From contig CP143548.1 in the NCBI GenBank assembly GCA_037015955.1, forward strand, positions 2,474,001 to 2,538,000: a DNA stretch of 64,000 nucleotides, written 5' to 3'. The notes under the pieces are model-generated. The model searched no databases. It was not told where the DNA came from and saw only the letters and a list, made by a program, of their open reading frames with translations. The first letter of the stretch is position 1; every line of letters starts with the position of its first letter. Shown one piece after another: positions 1 to 7,735 of this stretch. The position numbers and the translations under genes are program-made. The stretch comes from Lachnospiraceae bacterium JLR.KK008. Lineage in GTDB: Bacteria; Bacillota; Clostridia; Lachnospirales; Lachnospiraceae.

Positions 1-255
1 GGACAGAAGAAGGAATTGAAAAACATATTCCGTATTCCTTACAAAATCCTGCGAAATCCAAATATTTCCCACCTGCATCAATAAAAAATCTGTCAGCAAC
101 ATCAGGCAGTAATTCAGACAGGAAAAAAACATGCCCTGTTTCCACCTAATGCGGTAAAACAGCATACAGCATACCATGAGCACGGGTATGATCAAACACG
201 GTTTCCACATTACGATACCAAGCCACCGGTTTATGCGGACGGCAGTCACAATTAG
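1..255 (+). pseudogene. Frameshifted C-terminal tail of an unknown protein, cut by the left edge
   Basis: A coding-like frame enters from the window edge at base 3 and stays open to a run of seven A at 123-129. Dropping one A moves to a second frame that stays open to TAG at 253-255. The joined reading is rich in His, Tyr, Pro and Asp near its end (for example YHEHGYDQTRFPHYDTKPP followed by VYADGSHN). That is a compact, polar C-terminus of the kind found on secreted or polymorphic-toxin proteins, but I do not recognise a family. No start codon is present because the gene begins outside the window. The frameshift may be decay or a sequencing error in the homopolymer. Seen: two frames joined at A7. 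Inferred: one former gene. Confidence 0.35.
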
Positions 256-564
256 AAGAAAAAGAATCCCGTATCTGTATTTCCATAACTGCCCTGTTTT
301 CCTTTGCTCCAAAAAAGTGTCAAAAAAATACATGCTCCCCCATGTTTCTATATTTTAAAAATCATAACCGCAGGCTTCCAGCAGCGCCCGCAGCGCACCC
401 CTGTTCATTTACGCTGCTTATTCCCATTGCTAAATGTCACTCCATTATTTTTAATTTGTTACCAGGCAGCCATACCTTTGCCATTCAAAACTGCACCAGC
501 TCTCAATCTACAAAGCGCGGAGGATACCTGCCCTGTTCTGCTATGGCTTATTGGGTATGCCTTC
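256..564. other. Gene-poor stretch, nothing recognised
   Basis: Short open frames exist on both strands, but none has a ribosome-binding site together with a plausible protein. I see no hairpin terminator or repeat here. It lies between the left-edge protein tail and the 3' end of the minus-strand gene ending at 565. Confidence 0.4.
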
Positions 565-1062
565 TTATAATTTTTCCAGCTTCTCCAAAAACGCTCTGTA
601 AAATTCCCCTTCTTTGATACGGGCCTGCTGAACCTCTATGCTCCTGGGCGTATATACTATGGGATGCTCCAAATCGTACAGCGCCTTTTTCGTTGCCTGG
701 ATCGCAGATTGCACGGTGTTCCCAAGAATGTCAAAATTCTCCGTTTTGCCATTAAGCTGTTTATTAAGCCTCTGCACCATCATCTGCGATATGTGGCTCA
801 TCATTCCGTTGCCCCGGATTCCCATGCCATCCGCATTTACCTCTTTCGCCGCCTCCATCCATACATCCTTAACGCCATGCGGGGCGTTCGGGCCGACCAT
901 CTCAAAGGCTTTCTCATCCTGGTCGGCTGCCTTTCCCTGCGCCGTCTTTTCTTCTACCGTTTCCATGAAACCCACAAACCCGGATTCTGCGCCTCTTTCT
1001 GCCTTTCTTGCCGTATATCCTGTTATCGGATATCCCGCTACTCCAATTCCATTAATACCCAT
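565..1062 (-). CDS. Hypothetical protein of the Lachnospiraceae FlxA-like neighbourhood
   Basis: About 165 residues starting MGINGIGVAGYP. I chose the ATG at 1062 because GGAGG sits ten bases upstream; an in-frame TTG at 1071 is too close to it. There is no signal peptide and no membrane segment. The N-terminus (GINGIG, then Tyr/Thr/Arg) resembles that of the protein at 9448-10248 (MKINGING). The middle carries a helix-rich segment (MMVQRLNKQLNGKTENFDILG). The function is unknown. Other genes of this style lie at 8612-10248 and 14892-16474, so I read it as an outlying member of that set. Decayed coding sequence at 1478-1566, about 400 bases upstream, has a sister copy beside the 15608-16474 gene. 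Confidence 0.6.
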   Translation of the reverse strand: MGINGIGVAGYPITGYTARKAERGAESGFVGFMETVEEKTAQGKAADQDEKAFEMVGPNAPHGVKDVWMEAAKEVNADGMGIRGNGMMSHISQMMVQRLNKQLNGKTENFDILGNTVQSAIQATKKALYDLEHPIVYTPRSIEVQQARIKEGEFYRAFLEKLEKL

Positions 1063-1698
1063 TTCCTTCAAGCCTCCATATCTTCAACCCTTTAATCGTT
1101 CAGAGCCACATCTGCTCTGTAATCTTCAGCGGTGGCTCCGTAATCACCAAAAAACAGTCCGGAGCAGGGGCGACAGAGCCTGTCACATCACGCCTGATTA
1201 CAGACAACTTATGTTTACACACACCATGTAGCTCTCCGTTTCGTGCCGCACCTTACGGATGCCTCCATCCCTTTGATATTCCTGCACAGGCTAAACGTCA
1301 TTACTGCCAATCATACCGAGTAAGAAAATACTAAGCAGAGTTTGCCAGATACTGGACATCAGGAAAAGCATATTCTGTAATGCTGCATTCCGCGCCCTGC
1401 TTTTGATAAGCGACACAAGATAAGACCTTATATTTTATCATCAACACATGCCGCAGTTCTTATCGTTTCTGTCACCTTCAGTCTTCAACTAACTTATCGG
1501 AAAAATCAGGGGGATTTCTAACATCTACTTCGTGAATAGTTAATCTGGCTGTATGAATCGCAGATTATTAGTTTTTCATGTATAAACCGCCCTTATTATT
1601 CCCAATGAAATAGGGACGGATGCCCTGCAAAGTGGCACAAACGTAAACTGCCGCATATGGTAGTGAGCCACAGCGATGGTTGTCTTTTGTGTAATTCT
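1063..1698. other. Intergenic region without an intact gene
   Basis: About 640 bases between the hypothetical protein gene and the radical SAM gene. It contains the decayed coding repeat at 1478-1566, listed separately, and must contain the promoter of the gene ending at 565. I see no other open frame with a ribosome-binding site. The sequence looks like worn-down coding DNA. Confidence 0.4.
1478..1566 (-). repeat. Decayed coding repeat, copy 1 (sister at 16522-16608)
   Basis: On the minus strand this reads IHTARLTIHEVDVRN...DFSDKLVED and then stops at TGA (1478-1480). The copy at 16522-16608 reads IHTIR-stop-TVHEDGVRN...DDSDKLVEDML in the matching frame. By eye the DNA identity is roughly three quarters. 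Keeping the same reading frame in both copies suggests the 3' end of a formerly shared gene rather than a regulatory repeat. Neither copy has a visible start. Confidence 0.5.
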
Positions 1699-2580
1699 TC
1701 ATCCTAAAGATTTCAGGTTTCTGCGATATTCCGCCATTTCCTCCTCACTTACCGTATCCTTGATGTGCTTTAGCTCGCTAACCACAAAATCCCGCTCCTT
1801 CGGCAGATAGGCGGTGACCGGATAAAAGTTTGAACTGGAGTTGGCAAAAAGGTGTGTCCGTATCTGCAAATTTTTGATAAACACCTGCAGTTCCTCCAGG
1901 CGCTCCTTCTCCCCGGCAGGGGCAAACTGCCCCTCCTGCTTCATGCGGTACAGCTCCGTATCCGGAAACAGCGTGAGTGAATCTACCGAGATAAAATAGG
2001 GGTTGAGCTGGCTGAACAGCTTTGCGCTGTTCACCGCATTCCAGTATCCCCTGCCCCTCCCCGCAAGCCCGGTCATATAAACGAAATAATATTCAATCCC
2101 CGCCTCGTCCAGCTTCCGGCACTGCTCCAGAATGTCAGCCGCCGTATATCCCTTGCCCGCCAGCGCAAGTGTGTCATCGTCACCGCTCTCCGTCCCGATG
2201 GTCAGCCCGTTTATCCCCATCGCCCGGAGCTTCTTAAGCTGCCACACTTCCTTGTTTTTTATATCTCTGATGCTTGCGAACATGGACATCGTCTGGCATT
2301 TGATGAGGTAATCCCGCACCGTAAGCGCCCGTAGTTTCAGATTCTCATAGCTCATGGCAAACGGGTTCGCCCCTGTCCAGAAGATGCGCCTCGCATATGG
2401 CTGGTAACTTTTAATCTCCGCCAGGTCTTCCTCGAACTCCTTCATCGGAGACATACGGAAACACTCGTTTTTGTAAAGGCTGCAGAAACGGCATTTCCCG
2501 TAAGTACAGCCGGAAGTTGCCTGTATGATGACGGAATTCGCCTCGTAGGGCGGCCTCCACGTCCTTCCCGTAAAGTGCAT
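1699..2580 (-). CDS. Radical SAM protein (Elp3/MiaB-like fold)
   Basis: 293 residues with a strong GAGGAGG site before the ATG. Near residue 25 the cluster motif reads CTYGKCRFCSLY, a CX4CX2C spacing used by a clostridial radical SAM subfamily instead of the usual CX3CX2C. It should bind a 4Fe-4S cluster and cleave S-adenosylmethionine. Later segments fit the partial TIM barrel: GANPF, a glycine-rich GTESGDDDTL near residue 130 and a YFVYMTGLAGRGRG strand. There is no recognisable substrate domain or SPASM cysteine cluster at the C-terminus, so the reaction is unknown. A broken copy of its first ~40 codons lies at 8504-8600. It probably once followed a FliD-like gene directly, since the tail of such a gene remains at 2636-2658. 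Confidence 0.85.
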   Translation of the reverse strand: MHFTGRTWRPPYEANSVIIQATSGCTYGKCRFCSLYKNECFRMSPMKEFEEDLAEIKSYQPYARRIFWTGANPFAMSYENLKLRALTVRDYLIKCQTMSMFASIRDIKNKEVWQLKKLRAMGINGLTIGTESGDDDTLALAGKGYTAADILEQCRKLDEAGIEYYFVYMTGLAGRGRGYWNAVNSAKLFSQLNPYFISVDSLTLFPDTELYRMKQEGQFAPAGEKERLEELQVFIKNLQIRTHLFANSSSNFYPVTAYLPKERDFVVSELKHIKDTVSEEEMAEYRRNLKSLG

Positions 2581-2658
2581 CTTTCATTCCTCCTCGCTCC
2601 TTGCCTCTTTTGCACTAAATTACCTCTGAAACTCCATGAAATCAAGTACTGTCTTTTT
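2471..2658. repeat. Island boundary repeat, copy A
   Basis: This segment holds the 5' end of the intact radical SAM gene, preceded on the minus strand by a short tail encoding KKDST-stop. The same two elements recur at 8504-8631, where the KKDST end belongs to an intact FliD-like gene and the radical SAM part is broken. The copies match closely over about 110 bases. Copy A has about 58 extra bases between the two elements. The AT-rich island lies between the copies. Confidence 0.7.
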
Positions 2659-2725
2659 TAGTCGGTAGTTCACTTTTTCGTACTATCTGTCAAAAATAAC
2701 CGTACCCTCCGTGGACAAGGGTATC

Positions 2726-2753
2726 TTGATTCTCCACCCTGCCGGTATATACT
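2726..2753 (+). promoter_or_regulatory. Sigma-A type promoter for the small gene at 2777
   Basis: TTGATT (2726-2731), a 16-base spacer and TATACT (2748-2753) on the plus strand, 24 bases before an ATG that has its own GAGGTGG ribosome-binding site. Confidence 0.5.
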
Positions 2754-2776
2754 CATAGGAAAGAGGTGGATGTAGA

Positions 2777-2941
2777 ATGTCCGACAATAAATTCAACAAC
2801 GAAGAAACCATTGTCCGCCGCGTCCCTATGGGCCGACTCCAGTCCGTGATCGGCGGCAATATAAAAAAAGGACTGCCGAAACAGCCCTTTTTTTCATTCA
2901 TCCTATATTCAAACCTTTTAATGATTGCCTGCTATCGTTAA
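2777..2941 (+). CDS. Possible small protein, 54 residues
   Basis: A short frame starting MSDNKFNNEETIVRRVPMGR, with a good promoter and GGAAAGAGGTGG ribosome-binding site. It is odd because the reading frame runs straight through a strong terminator hairpin at 2862-2894, so most transcripts should end before the stop codon. It may be the trimmed remains of a longer gene whose 3' part was deleted, or a leader peptide. I do not recognise the sequence. It is one of the few plus-strand units in this half of the window. Confidence 0.35.
   Translation: MSDNKFNNEETIVRRVPMGRLQSVIGGNIKKGLPKQPFFSFILYSNLLMIACYR
2862..2894. terminator. Bidirectional terminator hairpin
   Basis: AAAAGGACTG (2866-2875), loop CCGAAA, CAGCCCTTTT (2882-2891), with T-rich flanks on both strands. 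It is placed to end the plus-strand small gene and the minus-strand Fic gene. A near twin occurs at 12664-12686. Confidence 0.7.
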
Positions 2942-3062
2942 AAGGAAGTGCGGACTTGGAGGGCAAAATGCCCACCCATCGGAAAAACTTCTTTCTTGTC
3001 AAATTCATCATCCAATCCATAGTATTCTAAAACAAACATACAGATCCTTCCCCATATAGTTA

Positions 3063-3953
3063 TTATTCCAATATCATCAAGTAACTGTCCAGCCTTGCAT
3101 TCACATAACCTGCAAACAGCTTTTCCATTGCACCAAGATTATGCTTTACATGGTATTCGTCGAATGCATTGTAATATGAAATCCGGTCTGCAAATTTAAT
3201 ATCAATTGGCGGGTATCCTGCTTTCATCAATTCCAAATTCACAAGCAGCCTCCCCGTTCTGCCATTTCCGTCTATAAAAGGATGAATCCCTTCGAATTCA
3301 ATATGGAAGCGTGCGAGCCGGGGAATGATATGATCTGTACTATTCCTATAAGCCTCCAACAACTGTTCCATTTCAGGCTGGATCAAGTAGGGCTGAACCG
3401 GTTCATGCTTCGCACCCATAATTCTGACGGGGACTCTTCTGTAAACTCCCCGGTCCTCCCGTTTATCCGCTAATACAAGATAGTGTATCTGCTTGATAAT
3501 ACTCTCCGATAAAGAATTCTGCTCTTTTACCAAATCCCGCACAAAATCAAACGCTTCTTTATGCCCGACCGCCTCCATATGGTCTTTTAACGGCTTCCTG
3601 TCAATCGTCAGGCCGCGCAAAACCATATCCGTCTCACGAAGGGTTAAAGTGTTTCCCTCAATTGCATTTGAATTATAAGTATACTCAATAGTAAATTCCT
3701 CAGTCAAGCGTTCCAGCTCACCCTCAGTCAACGAGCGTCTGGTATCCAGTTCTCTTTTCTTCCTGTCTATGGCTTTCAGTAAACTTTCTGCAGCCTTAAA
3801 ACGTCCATCCTGTGGTTTTTTCGCATCTGATGGGATCATCCAACTGTGCCCTTCTCGTGTGACTCCCGAGATTTTTCCTTCCGAGCAAAGTATACGCACT
3901 CGTCTGTCAGAAATCCCCCACTTTTCTGCTGCCTGCTTTACTGTAATATACAT
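3063..3953 (-). CDS. Fic family protein (AMPylase-type) with N-terminal HTH
   Basis: 296 residues. Residues 1-45 form an excisionase/MerR-like winged helix (VKQAAEKWGISDRRVRILC). Around 95-105 TYNSNAIEGNTL carries the inhibitory-helix motif with its glutamate, placed N-terminal to the Fic core as in class II Fic proteins. The core has HPFIDGNGRTGRLL near residue 225, the complete HPFxxGNGRxxR active site, so NMP transfer from ATP to a target hydroxyl is expected and the inhibitory helix should keep it off by default. A sigma-A promoter (3980-4008) lies just upstream. The DNA-binding domain and a direct repeat at 4015-4044 suggest autoregulation. The target is unknown. Confidence 0.9.
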   Translation of the reverse strand: MYITVKQAAEKWGISDRRVRILCSEGKISGVTREGHSWMIPSDAKKPQDGRFKAAESLLKAIDRKKRELDTRRSLTEGELERLTEEFTIEYTYNSNAIEGNTLTLRETDMVLRGLTIDRKPLKDHMEAVGHKEAFDFVRDLVKEQNSLSESIIKQIHYLVLADKREDRGVYRRVPVRIMGAKHEPVQPYLIQPEMEQLLEAYRNSTDHIIPRLARFHIEFEGIHPFIDGNGRTGRLLVNLELMKAGYPPIDIKFADRISYYNAFDEYHVKHNLGAMEKLFAGYVNARLDSYLMILE

Positions 3954-3979
3954 ATAGATTGCACCTCTTTTCCCTCAAT

Positions 3980-4008
3980 AGTATATCTCGTTTCCGGAAC
4001 ATAATCAA
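3980..4008 (-). promoter_or_regulatory. Promoter of the Fic gene
   Basis: On the minus strand: TTGATT (4008-4003), 17-base spacer, TATACT (3985-3980). The start codon of the Fic gene follows 27 bases downstream. Confidence 0.6.
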
Positions 4009-4014
4009 CCAAAA

Positions 4015-4044
4015 GGAATAATATTAGATTATTTTCGGAATAAT
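4015..4044. promoter_or_regulatory. Direct repeat GGAATAAT x2, possible operator
   Basis: GGAATAAT occurs at 4015-4022 and 4037-4044, 22 bases apart (about two helical turns), immediately upstream of the Fic promoter -35 box. A candidate site for the Fic protein's own HTH domain or another regulator. Inference from position only. Confidence 0.3.
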
Positions 4045-4079
4045 AAGAAGTTACAAAATGCCTTTTCTTTTTTAACTGC

Positions 4080-4272
4080 TCCCTTACATTCAACTGTTCC
4101 AGTTCGTCCTTGGCATCTTCTGATTTGAGATAGGTATATACATAAGTTTAAGGTAGTTGCTATATCTGCGTGCCCCATGAGATATTACAGTGTTTTAAAT
4201 GCTATTCCCGATTTTGCCATATTCGTACAATGGGTATCGTCTGCATATATGAGATGTGATTTTTTTCTACAT
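4080..4272 (-). pseudogene. Decayed C-terminus of a tyrosine integrase
   Basis: The minus strand reads KITSHICR, then after a one-base shift THCTNMAKSGIAFKTL, a stop, and YLMGHADIATTLNLCIYL. A second shift gives SEDAKDELEQLNV. This is the catalytic tail of a conjugative-element or phage tyrosine recombinase (family pattern HVxRHTxCTNMA...YLMGHxDIxTTLxVYTHL). It has two frameshifts and an internal stop, and the position of the nucleophilic tyrosine is Cys. It is non-functional, but shows the segment passed through an integrative element. Confidence 0.75.
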
Positions 4273-4385
4273 ACCTGATTTCTGTCAGCAAAGAATAATT
4301 CTCCAAAGACACAAGATTATTGACAGTCTCCAGCTACCATAAACACTCTTGAAACTCAAAAGCCACTTCTCTATATTTTGCTTCT

Positions 4386-5147
4386 TTATTTCTTACTCTG
4401 AGCTTTTTTAAATAGCTTACGTTTTTCAACCATAATCATTGGTCCACCATAATAATCAATCCTCACTATGTCGCTTTCTTTAATTCGTATTTCTTCATCA
4501 TATCCATTTGCATATCTATTTACAATTATCCATTACCCGTACTTCTTTATACTTCCAGCCTCTGCGAATTGCGCACGTTCACTCCCTTTTACATAAATAT
4601 CCGCATATCTGTTATCCAAAATAAAAGCTGCATCACAGTAATTGAATAAACAGATTGCCCAAACGAAAATTAATATACAAAATATAATTCTTACAATCGA
4701 ATTATATTTACCATACCATCCAGAAAAGAATGGAATTCCATATATCAAATAGAGTGTAAATATCAGTACTCCTTTTGCCTTTCCATTCTTCCAAAATTCT
4801 ATCTTACCATTGGCACTTCTACAATTCCAAAAAACAAACAGAGCATTTATGCCAAAATACCAAATTCCAGAAAAAATATACGAAAATGTCATTCCTTTCC
4901 AAAAGCAGAGTATCGCTTCAACCATATATGCAACCAGCAAATTTGTTGCCATCATTTTGTAAATTTTTGTTGCAATATTTGGAAAAGTAGGTAGTTTTCT
5001 ACATTTCAGCATCCAATACCCCAATTCTTTATTCTTCTCTTTAGGGTCACGTTCGTTTTTTACCCATCCCAACAGAACTATTGCTATAGGCACAACAACA
5101 TAATGCACTATCTCACTGTTAAGTATCCTTAGTAAAATTTCTTTCAT
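4386..5147 (-). pseudogene. Multi-pass membrane protein broken by a stop codon
   Basis: The first 204 residues form an open frame from ATG 5147 to TAA at 4533-4535. They contain at least four hydrophobic segments (near residues 12-27, 65-85, 90-108, 120-140 and 148-168). The same frame continues after the TAA for another 48 codons (WIIVNRYANGYDEEIRI... ending AQSKK) before a second TAA at 4386-4388, with coding-like composition. I infer a nonsense mutation in a gene once about 253 residues long. The family is unknown. It is very AT-rich compared with the surrounding chromosome. The truncated form could still be made, since its ribosome-binding site (AAGGGGAA) is intact. Confidence 0.65.
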
Positions 5148-5167
5148 ATCTCGCTAAGTTCCCCTTT

Positions 5168-5345
5168 TCATATACTTGTGTCCGAATGCCCCACGATATA
5201 CTGTAGTCTCCTGGGATTGACCCCTGCCTTTGCCTTATTGCTGCAAAACTTATGCCTTGCTGCATGATATTTCCCTCCGGTAAATTCATGTTCCAGTGCG
5301 ATTTTGACATGCTTCATTACATGCTGATCCGTAACGCCCGGTTCC
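5168..5345 (-). pseudogene. Second decayed tyrosine integrase C-terminus
   Basis: The minus strand reads GGKYHAARHKFCSNKAKAG followed by VNPRRLQYIVGHSDTSI and a stop. This matches the HxxRH...GHSD region of tyrosine recombinases (family pattern HxLRHTFCTNMAxAGxNPKxLQYxMGHSxI). It differs in sequence from the remnant at 4080-4272, so it comes from another recombinase. The nucleophile-bearing last segment is missing. Confidence 0.7.
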
Positions 5346-5368
5346 CCATCTGTATGTCGGGATGGTCG

Positions 5369-5530
5369 TCATGCATCGTTGTTTAAGTTGTTATCTTCAA
5401 TAATCTCTCGTATCTGCTCCTTTGCTGCTGGCATAAAAAAACCTCCTTTACAATAAGAATTGTCAGATCTTGATTCTTACCAGAAAAGAGGTATTTTTCC
5501 TTGGACACAAACTATTTTACATTACCTTCT
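5369..5530 (-). mobile_element. Left end of an IS256-family (Mutator) insertion sequence, remnant
   Basis: On the minus strand an end-like sequence (AATGTAAAATAGTTTGTGTCC) near 5526-5503 is followed by AAAGGAGG and an ATG at 5434. It opens MPAAKEQIREIIEDNNLNND and stops after 21 codons. This N-terminus and spacing are typical of IS256-type transposases (MxxxKEQIxxIIxENN...). The rest of the element is gone and integrase remnant sequence follows. The family call rests on memory of such starts and ends, not on a search. Confidence 0.45.
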
Positions 5531-5547
5531 ACACACAACGCCCCTGA

Positions 5548-6069
5548 TTATTCATAATAATAATCTATTGCTTCTTTAATGCAATCTCCTAACTCAATCC
5601 ATATTTCTTCACTTATTGTCATGTTCATATCTGATTTTTCTGATAAAATAACATTCATATCAGAAGTCATTACGATCTCAGCAATTTTCCCATATATTAC
5701 ATTCGCCTTTTCAATCTGCTGAAATTTTTCTTTATCTCCTTCTGCTGCATTTCCAGATGCAAAATTATTTAAATAGGACGTCCATGTCGGGCTCTCATAT
5801 AATCTATGTCCTAAATCGTCTATTTCATCTGCTACAAAATCAATGGATTGTTCCTTGCTAATATCTATTGGATTATACCACTCAGTAACTTCAGGCAGAA
5901 ATTCTTTTATCAACTCAACATCTGAGTTTTGCAATTCACTAACACTTTCCATATTGAATTTATTATCCTTAGGTTTCTCAATATAATATTCTGATTTTGA
6001 TGAACATCCAGAAAGCAACAATGCTGTCATCAAACATAAGGCTAAAAGCATTCTTTCTTTTGATCTCAT
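5548..6069 (-). CDS. Predicted lipoprotein, unknown function
   Basis: 173 residues with a GGAGG site before the ATG. The N-terminus MRSKERMLLALCLMTALLLSGCSS is a lipoprotein signal peptide with lipobox LSGC, so the mature protein should be anchored by Cys21 to the outer face of the membrane. The rest is acidic and helix-prone, with no motif I can name (EFLPEVTEWYNPIDIS, ELGDCIKEAIDYYYE). It is AT-rich and lies inside the island. It may travel with the genes on either side. Confidence 0.75.
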   Translation of the reverse strand: MRSKERMLLALCLMTALLLSGCSSKSEYYIEKPKDNKFNMESVSELQNSDVELIKEFLPEVTEWYNPIDISKEQSIDFVADEIDDLGHRLYESPTWTSYLNNFASGNAAEGDKEKFQQIEKANVIYGKIAEIVMTSDMNVILSEKSDMNMTISEEIWIELGDCIKEAIDYYYE

Positions 6070-6299
6070 AAAATTTTCTCCCTCCGTGTCATTCTGTTAT
6101 CTATAATTATAGTCACTTTCACATATTCCAAAATCAAACATACAACTTAAGATTTCAGCCATAACCCCAATATTCTGCCAACTTATCATCCACAGCTATT
6201 CATAGTAAAAATTAAATATCTGAGAAAGCTACTGAACAAAACAAAATCTTCTAAAATAAAATCAACGGAAAATAGTTTATTTTTATTATGTCCAGTCGG

Positions 6300-6983
6300 T
6301 CATACTCTTTTCTGTCTTGATATAATATGGCATATAATTCTGTTTATCCATCCGCCTTTTATCTCTTTCTGATAATATTTTTGCATTGGATCCATGGGAG
6401 TGATCAATTCATTGATCTTTTTTAGAACATAACCATATCCACCCTCTTTTCCACCTGGAAATGTAGCGTTTTCTTTAAAATGCTTACAAGCTGATATTAC
6501 CTGTTTATTTGTCTTACTATAAATGCTGGAAGAATCATTTGACATAAAAACCTCATGATGGCAATTATCATGTAAATATTCGCGTATATGAAATATGGTA
6601 TTTTCATCTATTTTTATTGTTTCTAATGGTGTTGACATTAACATATCTTTATGCGTTTTATTTTTATATTTGTATTCAACTTCACTGATAATAACTAAAA
6701 ACGGATAAGTTTCTACCATTATATGAAAATCTTCTTCTAACTTGACTGAGTCATGTATAATATCTCTTTCTCCCTTCTTGGCTCTGAAATTTACAGGTAA
6801 TTTTGAATCGGCCTCATTTATGAGTTCATAATATGGTGCGTTTGTCCACAGATTTTGAACAATACTGAAACCAGGTCTTTCTTCCCCCCCATCCTGACAA
6901 AATGTGTTTTCAGAGAGATCAGTAAAGATATGATAAATCACAAACGGTGAAATTTTGATCACATAATCCATGTATTCTTCCAT
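6300..6983 (-). CDS. Hypothetical protein, AT-rich island gene
   Basis: 227 residues without signal peptide or clear membrane segment. It is rich in Ile, Lys, Asn and Tyr, in line with the low GC of the DNA. Visible stretches such as FHIREYLHDNCHHEVFMSND and KHFKENATFPGGKEGGYGYV do not match a family I know. The ribosome-binding site is weak (GAGGAAG about 15 bases upstream). A role cannot be assigned; the setting among mobile-element debris suggests a transferred gene. Confidence 0.6.
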   Translation of the reverse strand: MEEYMDYVIKISPFVIYHIFTDLSENTFCQDGGEERPGFSIVQNLWTNAPYYELINEADSKLPVNFRAKKGERDIIHDSVKLEEDFHIMVETYPFLVIISEVEYKYKNKTHKDMLMSTPLETIKIDENTIFHIREYLHDNCHHEVFMSNDSSSIYSKTNKQVISACKHFKENATFPGGKEGGYGYVLKKINELITPMDPMQKYYQKEIKGGWINRIICHIISRQKRV

Positions 6984-7067
6984 CTAATATATCACTTCTT
7001 CCTCTAAAATACTTGTCCCAATAACCCCTTTTTTATCATAATCATGCAGCTTAATCTCTCTTCCCTT

Positions 7068-7490
7068 TTACAGATTATCACATATCCAACTGTTGATAAT
7101 CTTGTCATCTCCATTCCCCATAAAGGAATGTTCACTATGTTCAGAAATAGTCAAATCAACAGGATTGGACTTGACAAAATTTTCTATCACTTGTAAAGAC
7201 TGTAAATTGTCTTTGCCTCCGTAAAGGATACAGGTTGGACTGTTCCATCCTGTTATGGGACTTTTCTTTACATACTGGTAATAATCCCAGGACAGAGTGT
7301 CAATCGGTGTCGGAATTTCTCTTTTAGCATAAAGCATTTCTTCTGTGACATGAAACCAGAGGAACATATTTTTGATGAGATATTCCATATTAACGATTGG
7401 AGACAGAAAAAAGCACTTTTCAAAACGAATATCTTTATATGCCTGCAAACTGAAATTTTTCTCCCCAGATAATGCCAGAAATTTTCCCAA
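7068..7490 (-). pseudogene. Truncated alpha/beta hydrolase (C-terminal part only)
   Basis: The 140-residue frame aligns in style with the second half of small alpha/beta-fold hydrolases: KCFFLSPIVNMEYLI, then TLSWDYYQYV, then the acid-bearing strand SPTCILYGGKDN and the histidine-bearing SEHSEHSFM. The first ~100 residues, with the oxyanion loop and the GxSxG nucleophile, are absent. Sequence upstream is interrupted by stops. A +1 frame (KILYWENFWHYLG) seems to preserve worn traces of the nucleophile strand. The fragment starts at a TTG and probably is not translated. Confidence 0.6.
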
Positions 7491-7633
7491 TATAAAATTT
7501 TAATGTTTTCATCTTTTATCACCGATCACATTGTATCATCAGAGAATAACATTTACAATCTACTGTCACCTGCAAAAGTGTTTTTTACTGACAGGAACCT
7601 CCTCCGAAGCTTCCTGTCTGATGTGTGGCGACG

Positions 7634-7664
7634 CAAAAAGAGAGGCCGCAAAACTACGGCCTCT
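7634..7664 (-). terminator. Terminator of the acetyltransferase gene
   Basis: Stem AGAGGCCG (7641-7648) / CGGCCTCT (7657-7664), followed on the minus strand by CTTTTTG. A second hairpin, GACAGGAA...TTCCTGTC, lies at about 7590-7618. Confidence 0.7.
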
Positions 7665-7735
7665 GAAATTACATTTCTTTTTGCTGTCTTTTCTCAAGGG
7701 AACGTAAAGCATCGTCCTGATTACATTTACGTAGT

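Noticed and set aside
120-132. Programmed frameshift at the A7 run
   Set aside because: The required shift is +1 with no stimulatory structure or stop context; mutation or sequencing error is simpler.
2683-2901. 72-codon minus-strand frame over the small-gene region
   Set aside because: It runs through the bidirectional terminator and promoter without a ribosome-binding site.
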